From the NCBI GenBank assembly GCA_900540095.1, contig UQEO01000031.1, positions 1 to 20,959 of the forward strand: DNA of 20,959 bases, read 5' to 3'. Below the pieces are notes generated by a model. The model had not been told where the DNA came from and ran no database searches. It worked only from the letters and a program-made list of their open reading frames with translations. The position numbers and the translations under genes are program-made. The stretch comes from an uncultured Collinsella sp. (GTDB taxonomy: Bacteria; Actinomycetota; Coriobacteriia; Coriobacteriales; Coriobacteriaceae). This document shows positions 9,172 through 16,944 of this stretch, one piece after another. Every line of letters begins with the position of its first letter. Position 1 is the first letter of the stretch.

Positions 9172-9217
9172 GCGCGGCAAAACAGACCGCGCAAGGGGTG
9201 ACGCCAAAGAGGCGTCA
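9172..9217 (+). promoter_or_regulatory. Tandem hairpins just before the permease ribosome-binding site
   Basis: GCGCGG (9172-9177) pairs with CCGCGC (9187-9192), and TGACGCC (9199-9205) with GGCGTCA (9211-9217) around AAAGA. The second stem ends about 5 nt before AAGGAAAGGAGGGG, the strong Shine-Dalgarno. There is no T-run after either, so transcription termination is unlikely; an RNA-level role is possible. Confidence 0.4.
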
Positions 9218-9237
9218 ATAAGGAAAGGAGGGGAACA

Positions 9238-10689
9238 ATGGCGGACAAGAACGCAGAAGTTGCAGTCGAAGGTAACGGCGGCATGAAGAAAACGCTTTCG
9301 CTCTGGAACTTCTTCACCATCGGTTTCGGTGCCATCATCGGAACTGGCTGGGTTCTGCAGGTCGGCGACTGGATGGCCGTGGGCGGCGGTCCCGTTCCCG
9401 CTATGATCGCATTCCTCTTGGGTGCAATCTTTCTCGTGCCCGTCGGAGCTGTTTTCGGTGAGCTCACGGCTGCTATCCCCATCTCGGGCGGCATCGTCGA
9501 GTATGTCGATCGTAGCTTTGGCCGTACGCTGAGCTACATCACCGGATGGCTTTTGGCCCTGGGCAACGGCATCCTGTGCCCGTGGGAGGCCATCGCCATT
9601 TCGACCCTCGTGTCCGAGATGTTCGGCAGCCTGCCCGGCCTTGAGTGGCTGCGCGCCATCAAGCTCTACACCATCCTGGGGGCCGACGTTTACCTGTTCC
9701 CGACGCTGATCGCGCTCGGCTTTGCAGTCTACGTCATCTTCCTCAACTTCCGCGGTGCCAGCTCGGCTGCCAAGCTCCAGGCCTTCCTGACCAAGGCTCT
9801 GCTCTGCGGCATGCTGCTCGCCATGGGCGTCTCGCTGTTCACCGGCTCGCCGGACAACGCCATGCCCGTGTTCTCCCAGGTCACCGGCGCTGGCGGCGGC
9901 AAGGCCGCTACCGAGAGCACCAGCCTGTTTGCCGGCATCGTGTCGGTCCTGGTTCTGACCCCGTTCTTCTACGCCGGCTTCGACACCATTCCTCAGCAGG
10001 CTGAGGAAGCAGCCGAGGGCCTTAACTGGAACAAGTTCGGCAAGATCATCTCCCTGGCCCTGCTGGCCGCCGGCGGCTTCTACATGGTCTGCATTTACTC
10101 GTTCGGCACTATCCTTGACTGGCACGAGTTTGTTAAGAGCCCGGTTCCCGCGCTTGCCTGTCTCAAGGGCATCAACATGCTCCTGTACCTGGCCATGCTC
10201 GTCATCGCCACGCTTGGACCCATGGGCCCGATGAACTCCTTCTACGGCGCAACGAGCCGCATCATGCTCGCCATGGGCCGCAAGGGCCAGCTGCCCGAGA
10301 AGTTCGCCGAGGTCGACCCCAAGTCCGGCGCTCCCAAGCTCGCCTGCGTTGTTCTGGGCGTCATCACCGTCGTCGGTCCGTTCCTGGGCAAGAACATGCT
10401 TATCCCTCTGACCAACGTGTCGGCTCTCGCCTTCATCTTCTCCTGCGGCATGGTCGCCCTCGCCTGCCTGCGCATGCGCTTCACCGAGCCCGACCTGCCT
10501 CGTCCCTACGAGGTGCCCGGTGGCAAGTTTGGCATCTCCCTCGCTATCGCTGCCTGCGCCATCATCATCGGCCTGCTTGTGATTCCGTTCTCTCCCGCCT
10601 CCCTCAACATGGTGGAGTGGAGCATCGTGATCGGCTGGTTGGCTATTGGCCTGGCCCTCATGGCTTTCACCAATTCCCGCAAAAAGTAA
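9238..10689 (+). CDS. APC-family amino acid permease
   Basis: A 483-aa integral membrane transporter expected to import an amino acid or amine by cation symport or exchange. FFTIGFGAIIGTGWVLQVG (about residues 25-43) is the first membrane helix with the conserved glycine-rich break that contacts the substrate backbone. About twelve hydrophobic helices follow. Between them are family landmarks such as PISGGIVEYVDRSFG, TPFFYAGFDTIPQQAEEA, GPMGPMNSFYGATSRIMLAMGRKGQLP and LRMRFTEPDLPRPYEVPGG. The ATG at 9238 has the strong AAGGAGGGG upstream. The next gene, an amidohydrolase, starts 131 bp downstream on the same strand. The gap holds only a GCGCGG/CCGCGC stem (10713-10735) without a T-run, so co-transcription is likely. 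The exact substrate cannot be read from the sequence. Confidence 0.9.
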   Translation: MADKNAEVAVEGNGGMKKTLSLWNFFTIGFGAIIGTGWVLQVGDWMAVGGGPVPAMIAFLLGAIFLVPVGAVFGELTAAIPISGGIVEYVDRSFGRTLSYITGWLLALGNGILCPWEAIAISTLVSEMFGSLPGLEWLRAIKLYTILGADVYLFPTLIALGFAVYVIFLNFRGASSAAKLQAFLTKALLCGMLLAMGVSLFTGSPDNAMPVFSQVTGAGGGKAATESTSLFAGIVSVLVLTPFFYAGFDTIPQQAEEAAEGLNWNKFGKIISLALLAAGGFYMVCIYSFGTILDWHEFVKSPVPALACLKGINMLLYLAMLVIATLGPMGPMNSFYGATSRIMLAMGRKGQLPEKFAEVDPKSGAPKLACVVLGVITVVGPFLGKNMLIPLTNVSALAFIFSCGMVALACLRMRFTEPDLPRPYEVPGGKFGISLAIAACAIIIGLLVIPFSPASLNMVEWSIVIGWLAIGLALMAFTNSRKK

Positions 10690-10820
10690 CGCCGAGCCGG
10701 GGCGGATCAGGTGCGCGGGACCCTCTCTTCCGCGCGCCGAACCCGGCGCCACTTGGGTAGCTTTGTGAGGCCTTAACCCAACACGGCCTCGCCCACTATA
10801 TGGATCCATAAGGAGGAACC

Positions 10821-12098
10821 ATGTCCACTAAGTATGCAATCGTTGGCGGCAAGCTCATCGACGGTACCGGTGCCGAGCCGGTCGAGAACTCCCTCGTTCT
10901 CGTCGACGACAACGGCAAGATCGAGTACGCCGGCGCCATGCAGGACCTTCCCGAGGGCGTTGAGGTCATCGACGCCGCCGGCAAGACCGTCCTTCCCGGC
11001 CTGATCGACACCCACCTGCACTTCTCGGGCAACTTGACCGACGATGACACCGACTGGGTCATGCAGCCGCTTCTCGAGAAGCAGGCCGTCGCCGTCAAGC
11101 AGGCCTACGACTGCCTCACCCACGGCCTCACCACCGTCTGCGAGATCGGCCGCTTTGGTATCCAGATCCGTGACTGCATCGACAAGGGCGTCTTCAAGGG
11201 CCCGCGCGTTCTGGCCACCGGCCTTGGCTTCTGCCGCGTTGCCGGCCACGGCGACTCCCACCACTGCAGCCAGGAGCTCAACAAGGAATCGCACCCCTGG
11301 GGCGATCAGGTCGACGGTCCTTGGGATCTGCGCAAGGCCGTCCGTCGTCGCCTGCGCGAGAACCCCGATGCCATCAAGATCTGGGCTACCGGTGGCGGCA
11401 TCTGGCGCTGGGACTCCGGCCGCGACCAGCACTACTGCTCCGAGGAGATTCAGGCTGTGGTCGAAGAGGCCAAGATGGTCGGCATCCCCGTGTGGAGCCA
11501 CTGCTACAACAACCACGCCGCTGCCTACGATTCCGTCCGCTTTGGCTGCGAGCAGCTGATCCACGGCTTCGATATCGATGAGCGCACCATGGACCTCATG
11601 GCCGAGCAGGGCACCTTCTTCACCCCGACGATCGCCTTCCTGCCCACCTGGTACGCCACCTATCCGCCCGTCTACGTCCCCGAGCTGCACGACAAGTACG
11701 AGGGCACCCTGGTCGAGAAGGAGCTGCAGCGCAACTACGACTGCCTGCGCGAGGCCAAGAAGCGCGGCGTCGTCATGACGATCGGCTCCGATTCCTTCTC
11801 CTTCGTCACCCCGTACGGCACCTGCTCCATCGAGGAGATGTACGAGTTCGTCGACAAGATCGGCTTCACCCCGGTCGAGACCATCACCTGTGCCACCCTC
11901 AACGGTGCCAAGATGTGCCACATCGAGGACGAGACCGGGTCCATCGAGGCCGGCAAGTGCGCCGACCTGCTGGTCGTCAACGGTGACGTCGCCGCCGACA
12001 TCCACGTGCTCAACACCGACAACATGGACGTCATCATGAAGGACGGCTGGATTGTCGAGGGCGGCACCTTCGGCGAGGCAAACAAGTACAGCGCCTAA
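10821..12098 (+). CDS. Metal-dependent amidohydrolase, imidazolonepropionase/Xaa-Pro-dipeptidase-like
   Basis: A 425-aa cytoplasmic hydrolase of the amidohydrolase superfamily. DTHLHF gives His65 and His67. AIKIWATGG gives Lys186, the lysine usually carboxylated between two zinc ions. WSHCYN gives His227, LIHGFDID His248 and IGSDSF Asp324. All ligands of a binuclear site are present. The N- and C-terminal stretches form the usual small beta-sandwich (IVGGKLIDGTG; IEAGKCADLLVVNGD). Family members closest in layout hydrolyse N-terminal or C-terminal dipeptide bonds or cyclic amides; the substrate here is unknown. AAGGAGG precedes the ATG. Being downstream of an amino-acid permease, it may process the imported compound. 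The hairpin at 12157-12178 probably ends the operon. Confidence 0.88.
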   Translation: MSTKYAIVGGKLIDGTGAEPVENSLVLVDDNGKIEYAGAMQDLPEGVEVIDAAGKTVLPGLIDTHLHFSGNLTDDDTDWVMQPLLEKQAVAVKQAYDCLTHGLTTVCEIGRFGIQIRDCIDKGVFKGPRVLATGLGFCRVAGHGDSHHCSQELNKESHPWGDQVDGPWDLRKAVRRRLRENPDAIKIWATGGGIWRWDSGRDQHYCSEEIQAVVEEAKMVGIPVWSHCYNNHAAAYDSVRFGCEQLIHGFDIDERTMDLMAEQGTFFTPTIAFLPTWYATYPPVYVPELHDKYEGTLVEKELQRNYDCLREAKKRGVVMTIGSDSFSFVTPYGTCSIEEMYEFVDKIGFTPVETITCATLNGAKMCHIEDETGSIEAGKCADLLVVNGDVAADIHVLNTDNMDVIMKDGWIVEGGTFGEANKYSA

Positions 12099-12139
12099 GC
12101 TACCGTTCATCGATGGCTTGATGTAAAACACAGTATTTG

Positions 12140-12154
12140 ATTGCATAATGCAAT
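12140..12154. promoter_or_regulatory. Perfect 15-bp inverted repeat over the possible lytS-1 promoter
   Basis: ATTGCAT-A-ATGCAAT has perfect 7-bp arms. It covers CATAAT (12144-12149), the best -10-like word before the kinase gene. An upstream ACCGTTCAT (12102-12110) fits the LytTR half-site perfectly but has no good partner at 12-nt spacing. ATTGC/GCAAT words recur before the second kinase operon at 16821-16850. Confidence 0.45.
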
Positions 12155-12156
12155 GG

Positions 12157-12183
12157 AGAGGGTCGCTTGCGGCCCTCTTTATT
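12157..12183 (+). terminator. Terminator or attenuator between amidohydrolase and lytS-1
   Basis: AGAGGGTCG (12157-12165) pairs with CGGCCCTCT (12170-12178) with one G-U pair and a CTTG loop, followed by TTATT. It lies 58 bp after the amidohydrolase stop and directly after the possible start point of the kinase transcript. It can end the upstream operon, attenuate the downstream one, or both. Confidence 0.6.
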
Positions 12184-12216
12184 GCTATGGGGTGCGTCGG
12201 TAAGAAGGAGATGACG

Positions 12217-13602
12217 GTGGATCTCAATAGGCTGATTCTGGGCAAGAGCTACAACTCTACCAAGGTCTTTCGTACCGCTCAGCATGTGGTTCAAGCCATC
12301 TTGCTCGGTATTGTCGTTCCGCTGCTTATCCTGCTGCTCATCTGGGATCTAACCGATAATCCCAATCCCGTTCCGGCCGTTGTCGTCATTGCCGGCTTGG
12401 TCATGCTGTGCTTCTTCTTCTCGTACGTCTTTGTCGTTCCCGACGACCTCACATCGAGCGCAACCGACCGCACGCTCGCCATCGCTTCAAAAATATTCGC
12501 CTACACGTCGCGCGGCCTTACGCCCGAAGCTGCCCTAGGCGCCTCTAAGATCATCCTGTCCGAAACTATCGCCTCTGCCATCTGCTTTACCGACGGCAAG
12601 CAGGTGTTGGCAAGCTGGGGCGAGGACTCGGCAAAATGCCCCGCGGGCACCCCGGTGGTGCTGCGGACTACGCTCAACGTGATCAACAGCGGTGAGCAAA
12701 GCGTGTTCTCGCGCGATGCCTCGACCGAGACAGGTGGCTACTTTCCGCGCCTGCGCGCCGGTATTGTCGCACCGCTTACCGTGCGCGGGCATTGCGTGGG
12801 CACGCTCGAGCTGTATTATCCCCGTCTGAGCAGCATCGATATGCGCCAGACGGCGCTTGCCTCGGGCTTTGCCGACCTCATTTCCACGCAGCTTGCGAGC
12901 TTTGAGCTCGAGCGCCAGGACGAGCTTACGGCCCGCGTGGAGCTGCGTGCCTTGCAATCGCAGGTCGATCCTCATTTTCTATTCAATACCATCAGCACTA
13001 TCGTGTCGCTCGTACGTACCGAGCCGGACAAGGCCAGGTCGCTGCTGATCGACTTTTCCAATTACTACCGTCAGACGCTCTCTGATTCCGATACCCTCAC
13101 AACGCTCGAGCACGAGGTGGAACAGGGCACTCGCTATATCAATCTTATACAGGCCCGGTATGGCGACGGCCGTTTGCGCGTCTCGGTCGATATCGACTTT
13201 GAGGTGCGCGATTGCATGGTGCCGCCGTTTATCTTGCAGCCGTTGCTCGAAAACTGCATCAAACACGCGCAGCGCGAGACCGAGCCGCTTTCTATTCATG
13301 TTAGGGCTTTCGAGACCGATGACGGTTTGGAGATCATCGTCGAGGACGACGGCATCGGTATGAGCGAAGAGGTCTGCGCGCATCTGTTTGAGCAACATCG
13401 CCTGGAAGAGCCCGAGAGCATTACCGCCGACGGCTCCGTCAAGCGAGGTTGCGGCCTGGCGCTCTTCAACGTGCTTCAGCGCATCCATTTCTTTTACGGA
13501 GAAGATTCCGGCATGCGCGTGAAGTCCCAGGAGGGCGTGGGAACGCAGGTCATCGTCGAGCTGAACGGCGAGCCGCATGAGCCTGCGCCGTTGACGGCGT
13601 AG
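12217..13602 (+). CDS. LytS-type sensor histidine kinase (first copy)
   Basis: A membrane sensor kinase of the LytS/YehU group, about 461 aa. Two hydrophobic segments (about residues 22-45 and 53-75) anchor it; the multi-helix 5TM-LYT sensor of classical LytS is missing. A GAF-like domain follows (about 95-215, with IVAPLTVRGHCVGTLELYYPR). LQSQVDPHFLFNTI carries the phospho-accepting His253. FILQPLLENCIKHA is the N box, VEDDGIGMSEE the G1 box and RGCGLALFNVLQRI the G2 region. The GTG at 12217 is preferred because AAGGAG ends 6 nt before it; the ATG at 12211 touches the SD, and an in-frame ATG at 12148 lies before the hairpin. The partner LytTR regulator starts 38 bp downstream. It is clearly paralogous to the kinase at 18129. 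Confidence 0.92.
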   Translation: MDLNRLILGKSYNSTKVFRTAQHVVQAILLGIVVPLLILLLIWDLTDNPNPVPAVVVIAGLVMLCFFFSYVFVVPDDLTSSATDRTLAIASKIFAYTSRGLTPEAALGASKIILSETIASAICFTDGKQVLASWGEDSAKCPAGTPVVLRTTLNVINSGEQSVFSRDASTETGGYFPRLRAGIVAPLTVRGHCVGTLELYYPRLSSIDMRQTALASGFADLISTQLASFELERQDELTARVELRALQSQVDPHFLFNTISTIVSLVRTEPDKARSLLIDFSNYYRQTLSDSDTLTTLEHEVEQGTRYINLIQARYGDGRLRVSVDIDFEVRDCMVPPFILQPLLENCIKHAQRETEPLSIHVRAFETDDGLEIIVEDDGIGMSEEVCAHLFEQHRLEEPESITADGSVKRGCGLALFNVLQRIHFFYGEDSGMRVKSQEGVGTQVIVELNGEPHEPAPLTA

Positions 13603-13640
13603 CACGCGGTTGGATTGAGAGAAAAAGAGGGGAAGCACAT

Positions 13641-14375
13641 ATGTCCGAAGGCTGGAACATCTTGGTGGTTGATGACGAGCCTCCCATTAGGGCTGAGCTA
13701 CGCTATCTGTTGGAAAATGATACGCGTGTGGGTCAGATTGCCGAGGCGGGCAATGTCACCGAAGCCGTGGAGTCGATTCTGTCGAACAAGCCCGACGTGT
13801 TGTTTTTAGACATTACCATGCCCGGTCGCTCGGGAATTGAGCTTGCCGAGACGCTGCAGAACCTAAAGACGCCGCCGGTGGTTGTGTTTGTGACGGCGTT
13901 TGCCGAATTTGCCGCTGATGCGTATAACCTCGATGCGGTCGACTATGTCGTCAAGCCGGTCGAGGACGCACGCCTGTCAAAGGCACTCGACAAGATCGAG
14001 GCAGCCTTGGGTGCCCGTCGTGTTATCCATGCTCCGCGCCAGCCTTTGCGTCTGACGGTGGACCGCGGGGGCAAAAAGGTGTTCATTCCCGCCGCAGACG
14101 TCTGCTACTTTGAGGCGCGCGCCGATTTTTGCAACGCCATCTGCGCCGAGGGAACGTACCTGATCAATGAGTCGATCTCTTCGCTCGAGCGTCGCTTGGA
14201 CTCCGAGGGCTTTATTCGCGTTCATCGCAGCTATCTGGTCAATTTGGAAGACGTGCACAATGTCGAGATCGGTTCCACGGGTCTTATGGAGCTCAGACTC
14301 GATCGCGTAACCTCGACGGTGCCCGTGTCCCGCCGTCGCGCTGCCGAGGTTAAAGCACACTTGGGGCTTGCGTAG
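13641..14375 (+). CDS. LytTR-family response regulator (first copy)
   Basis: A 244-aa DNA-binding response regulator, partner of the kinase just upstream. The receiver domain has the acidic pair VVDDE (Asp11, Asp12), the phosphorylation site FLDITMPG (Asp57), Thr85 and Lys105 in VVKPVED. The C-terminal half is a LytTR domain: LTVDRGGKKVFIPAADVCYFEA, the helix SLERRLDSEGFIRVHRSYLVNL and the final VPVSRRRAAEVKAHL. This domain inserts beta strands into DNA at direct repeats of about 9 bp. GAGGGG precedes the ATG. A weak GACGG/CCGTC hairpin with GTTT directly follows the stop (14375-14395). Confidence 0.95.
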   Translation: MSEGWNILVVDDEPPIRAELRYLLENDTRVGQIAEAGNVTEAVESILSNKPDVLFLDITMPGRSGIELAETLQNLKTPPVVVFVTAFAEFAADAYNLDAVDYVVKPVEDARLSKALDKIEAALGARRVIHAPRQPLRLTVDRGGKKVFIPAADVCYFEARADFCNAICAEGTYLINESISSLERRLDSEGFIRVHRSYLVNLEDVHNVEIGSTGLMELRLDRVTSTVPVSRRRAAEVKAHLGLA

Positions 14376-14396
14376 ACGGTCTGCGTGCCGTCGTTT
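14375..14396 (+). terminator. Weak hairpin at the end of the first LytTR gene
   Basis: GACGG (14375-14379) and CCGTC (14388-14392) form a 5-bp stem with an 8-nt loop followed by GTTT. The stem is short, so termination would be partial at best. Confidence 0.3.
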
Positions 14397-14429
14397 ACCA
14401 TCGCAGGTTTGGCAAGGGCGCGCGGTGGG

Positions 14430-14435
14430 CATAAT
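14430..14435 (+). promoter_or_regulatory. Possible -10 of the phospholipase-like gene
   Basis: GGTGGGCATAATGGG places CATAAT 33 bp before the start codon. TTGGCA at 14409-14414 is the nearest -35-like word, at a short 15-nt spacing. The G-rich approach to the hexamer is like the other candidate promoters here. Confidence 0.35.
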
Positions 14436-14467
14436 GGGTGGCATCGAATGAAATCGAAAGGATCATT

Positions 14468-15412
14468 ATGCCCGCGCTTATCACCCATCATCTGTTTGGC
14501 GAGGAAAGCATCGACCGTCTTCCACAGGGCGTCATCACGTCCGATGAAGAGCGCATTGCCTTTATCTTGGGCAACCAAGGCCCCGACCCGTTTTTCTTTC
14601 ACATTCTGACACCGCGTGTTTCCGACTGCACGCTGCTGGCGCAGGTCATGCATCGGTCGCGCATGTCTCGTCAGTTTGCGTGCCTGCGCGACGGCGTGTC
14701 GCATCTGCTGCCGCGCGACGCCAGCTTGGGTCGTGCCTTTGCGCTGGGCCTGCTGTCTCATTACGTGCTCGACCGCAACGCTCATCCCTTTGTCTATGAG
14801 CAGCAGTTTGGCATTGTCGAGTCCGATTCAGAGCTTGAGGATTCGAGCAGTCAGGTCCATGCCGTGATCGAGAGCGACCTGGATGTGCTGATGCTGCAGC
14901 TTAAACGCGATGGCGCTACGGTTGACGATTACCCGCCGGCGGGCGAGATCGTCACCACTGATCGCATCAATCGCGTGGCCGGCGTGCTGATGAGCTATGT
15001 TGCCGGACGCGTGTACGGCATTGACATTCCGGCGGGGGAGTACGGTGCTGCCGTTGCCAATATGCAGCGACTTTACCGCGCGATTGAGCCGGCCGGCTCC
15101 GCAAAGACGCGCGCGATCTCGCTGGTTGAGGGCTTGGTGCACGATTACTCGCTGCTCGACGGCCTTGCTCATCGCGTGACGACGGAGTTGCCCGAGCGCA
15201 CCGGTAACCTGGGCCATCTGACATGGAAGAATCCCTTTACCGACGAGGTCTCGAACGAGAGTTTCCCCGAGGTCTTTGATCGCGCGCTGGTCGATTACGA
15301 GTGCACGGTCGCACGTTTTATCGAGACCGGTGACATGGATGCCGTGACCAGTCACGTCAACTACAGCGGTCGCGTGCTCAATGCCGATGAGGAGTTCGAC
15401 CGCGAGGAATAG
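14468..15412 (+). CDS. Zinc-dependent phospholipase C family protein
   Basis: A 314-aa protein with the pattern of the Zn-dependent PLC / S1-P1-like fold. ITHHLFGEE at the N-terminus (His7, His8) is followed by ILGNQGPDPFFF (Asp40), LLSHYVLDRNAHPFVYEQ (His98, Asp102, His106, Glu111) and SSQVHAVIESDLD. These His/Asp residues fit metal ligands of the family. No signal peptide is visible, so unlike secreted clostridial toxins it probably acts in the cytoplasm or at the inner membrane; many such cytoplasmic homologues in Gram-positive gut bacteria have no tested activity. The ATG at 14468 is chosen because GAAAGGA precedes it; the frame extends to 14438 without an SD. It stands alone between the first LytTR gene and the transporter. 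Confidence 0.68.
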   Translation: MPALITHHLFGEESIDRLPQGVITSDEERIAFILGNQGPDPFFFHILTPRVSDCTLLAQVMHRSRMSRQFACLRDGVSHLLPRDASLGRAFALGLLSHYVLDRNAHPFVYEQQFGIVESDSELEDSSSQVHAVIESDLDVLMLQLKRDGATVDDYPPAGEIVTTDRINRVAGVLMSYVAGRVYGIDIPAGEYGAAVANMQRLYRAIEPAGSAKTRAISLVEGLVHDYSLLDGLAHRVTTELPERTGNLGHLTWKNPFTDEVSNESFPEVFDRALVDYECTVARFIETGDMDAVTSHVNYSGRVLNADEEFDREE

Positions 15413-15466
15413 GGCCCGTGCGTGCCCCTTTGCCGAATCCTTACCGGCGGTTCTGGACAATTGGGG

Positions 15467-15472
15467 TACGAT
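15467..15472 (+). promoter_or_regulatory. Possible -10 of the MFS transporter gene
   Basis: TTGGGGTACGATGAA contains TACGAT, 41 bp before the start codon. TGGACA lies 7 nt upstream of it, similar to TTGACG 6 nt before TACAAT at the nifJ promoter. No good -35 lies at standard spacing. Confidence 0.38.
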
Positions 15473-15513
15473 GAACTAACTGCATATCGGGCGAATACGA
15501 AGGGTCCCTGTCC

Positions 15514-16773
15514 ATGAAATACACCAAGCTCGAGCGTAACTGGGTTATGTATGATGTGGGCAATTCGGCCCTCGTGCTGCTCAATACCTCGGTGGTGCCC
15601 ATTTACTTTAACGCCATCAATACCGGCGCTTCTTCGGCCGACCTGGTGGTCGCCTGGGGCAATGCGCAGACGATTGCCTCGCTGGTCATCGCCATGCTCA
15701 TGCCCATTCTGGGCGCGCTTGCCGACTACGCCGGCAACAAGATCAAGTTCTTCTTGGGCTTCTTCCTCACGGGCCTGGTGCTTTGCTTGGCGCAGGCTAT
15801 CCCAATGTCCGCCATGGCATTTTTGACCGTGTACGTGCTGTGCACCATCGGCCTTAACTCTTCTATGACGTTCTACGACGCCATGCTGCCCGACATTACC
15901 ACCGACGAGCGCATGGACGCCGTGTCCAGCTCGGGCTATGCCTGGGGCTACATCGGTTCCACCGTGCCGTTCGTCATCTGCCTGGCGCTCATCATGGGTG
16001 GCCCCGCTCTTGGCGTCCCTACCATGCTGGCAACGCGTCTGTCGTTTATCATCACTGGTGCCTGGTGGCTCATCTTTACCCTGCCGCTCATTCGCACCTA
16101 TAAGCAAAAGTACGGTCGCGAGCGCGGTCCCGAGGACACCATTGGCCACATCGTGGGCGGTGTGTTCTCCGAGGTCGGACACACCATGCGCGAGATCGCC
16201 CACAACAAGACCGTGCTGGTCTATATGATTGCGTTCTTCTTCTATATCGACGGTGTGCACACGGTCATTTCCATGGCTACCAGCTACGGCTCGGCTTTGG
16301 GCATCGATTCGACCCAGTTGGTCCTGGCGCTGCTCGTCACGCAGTTCGTGGCCTTTCCGTCCGCCATCATCTACGGCAAGCTCGCCGGACGCGTGGGCAC
16401 GCTCAACATGATCCTGGTGGCAGTCGCCGCCTACATGGGCATTGTGCTGTTCGCCGCGTTCTTCCTAAAGACCGCCTTTGAATTCTGGGTGCTTGCCATT
16501 ATGGTCGGCCTGTTCCAGGGCGGCGTGCAGGCGCTTAGCCGTAGCTACTTTGGTCGCATTATCCCCAAGGAAAAGTCCAACGAGTACTACGGCTTCTTTG
16601 ACATCTTCGGTCGCTATGCAAGCGTCATGGGCACTTTCCTAGTGTCGGTCGTCACCTCGCTGACCGGCAACCCGTCGCTGGGCGTCCTTTCCATTGGCGT
16701 GCTGCTGATCGTTGGCTTTATGCTGCTGGCCCGCCTGTCCCGCATGACTCGGGCGGCAGAGCATGCCGCATAG
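15514..16773 (+). CDS. MFS transporter, UMF1 (Atg22-like) family
   Basis: A 419-aa inner-membrane transporter with about twelve hydrophobic helices. The start LERNWVMYDVGNSALVLL is typical of the UMF1 family, related to the yeast vacuolar amino-acid effluxer Atg22. Other family marks are MPILGALADYAGNKIKFF, the loop FYDAMLPDITTDERMDAVSSSGYAWGY, and LFQGGVQALSRSYFGRIIPKEKSNEYYGF in the second half. Substrate and direction cannot be read; amino acids or small organic solutes are the family expectation. GAAGGG precedes the ATG. No strong terminator follows until the hairpin at 16889, which may serve as its terminator as well as lying inside the next gene's leader. Confidence 0.85.
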   Translation: MKYTKLERNWVMYDVGNSALVLLNTSVVPIYFNAINTGASSADLVVAWGNAQTIASLVIAMLMPILGALADYAGNKIKFFLGFFLTGLVLCLAQAIPMSAMAFLTVYVLCTIGLNSSMTFYDAMLPDITTDERMDAVSSSGYAWGYIGSTVPFVICLALIMGGPALGVPTMLATRLSFIITGAWWLIFTLPLIRTYKQKYGRERGPEDTIGHIVGGVFSEVGHTMREIAHNKTVLVYMIAFFFYIDGVHTVISMATSYGSALGIDSTQLVLALLVTQFVAFPSAIIYGKLAGRVGTLNMILVAVAAYMGIVLFAAFFLKTAFEFWVLAIMVGLFQGGVQALSRSYFGRIIPKEKSNEYYGFFDIFGRYASVMGTFLVSVVTSLTGNPSLGVLSIGVLLIVGFMLLARLSRMTRAAEHAA

Positions 16774-16820
16774 GAGCGAGCGGCTATTGTGCCTGTCCAC
16801 GGTACTCTTTTGGGGTTATC

Positions 16821-16850
16821 CGCAATAAACATTGCGACTTGCGAGCAATG
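16821..16850. promoter_or_regulatory. ATTGC/GCAAT inverted-repeat array before the glycosyltransferase-kinase operon
   Basis: CGCAAT-AAAC-ATTGCG (16821-16836) is a perfect 6-bp-arm inverted repeat. Its right half also pairs with GCAATG (16845-16850), giving three alternating GCAAT/ATTGC copies in 30 bp. The array ends 15 bp before the TATGAT -10 word, a normal place for an operator or activator site. The same words form a palindrome at 12140-12154. Confidence 0.45.
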
Positions 16851-16865
16851 ATTTGCCCAAGTGGG

Positions 16866-16871
16866 TATGAT
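16866..16871 (+). promoter_or_regulatory. Possible -10 of the glycosyltransferase-lytS-2 operon
   Basis: GTGGGTATGATGGAA contains TATGAT, 5 of 6 matches to the consensus. No good -35 stands at normal spacing, which would suit control from the repeat array just upstream. Confidence 0.45.
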
Positions 16872-16888
16872 GGAATCAGCTAGGTCGC

Positions 16889-16923
16889 GGGGCGTCGCCT
16901 GTGTTTGGCGGCGTCCCGTTTTT
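16889..16923 (+). terminator. Terminator-like hairpin between promoter and glycosyltransferase gene
   Basis: GGGGCGTCGCC (16889-16899) and GGCGGCGTCCC (16907-16917) form an 11-bp stem with two G-U pairs and a 7-nt loop, followed by GTTTTT. It starts about 11 nt after the predicted transcription start and ends 21 nt before the ATG at 16945. It may be the terminator of the upstream transporter gene, an attenuator of the operon, or both. Confidence 0.7.
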
Positions 16924-16944
16924 GTGTTGCAGGGAGGGTAAGGC

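Larger units (their letters stand above)
8882..9237. other. Divergent intergenic region between peptidase and permease
   Basis: This 356-bp stretch separates two divergent genes. I see a CACATG-GG-CATGTG inverted repeat at 8937-8950, a direct repeat at 9063-9093, and two hairpins just before the permease, all listed or described separately. A 75-codon open frame (8940-9167) is very basic, lacks a ribosome-binding site and has no recognisable domain, so I do not call it a gene. Confidence 0.5.

Noticed and set aside
9151..10809. 552-codon minus-strand frame opposite the permease
   Set aside because: Its translation is Gly/His/Glu-rich without any domain, and it mirrors a certain membrane protein gene.
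12102..12110. LytTR site before the first kinase
   Set aside because: ACCGTTCAT matches one half-site perfectly, but no second half-site is found at 11-13 nt on either side, so it is noted but not called as a site.
10773..12245. 490-codon minus-strand frame opposite the amidohydrolase
   Set aside because: Shadow in codon register with a gene that has all metal ligands intact; no ribosome-binding site or recognised motif.
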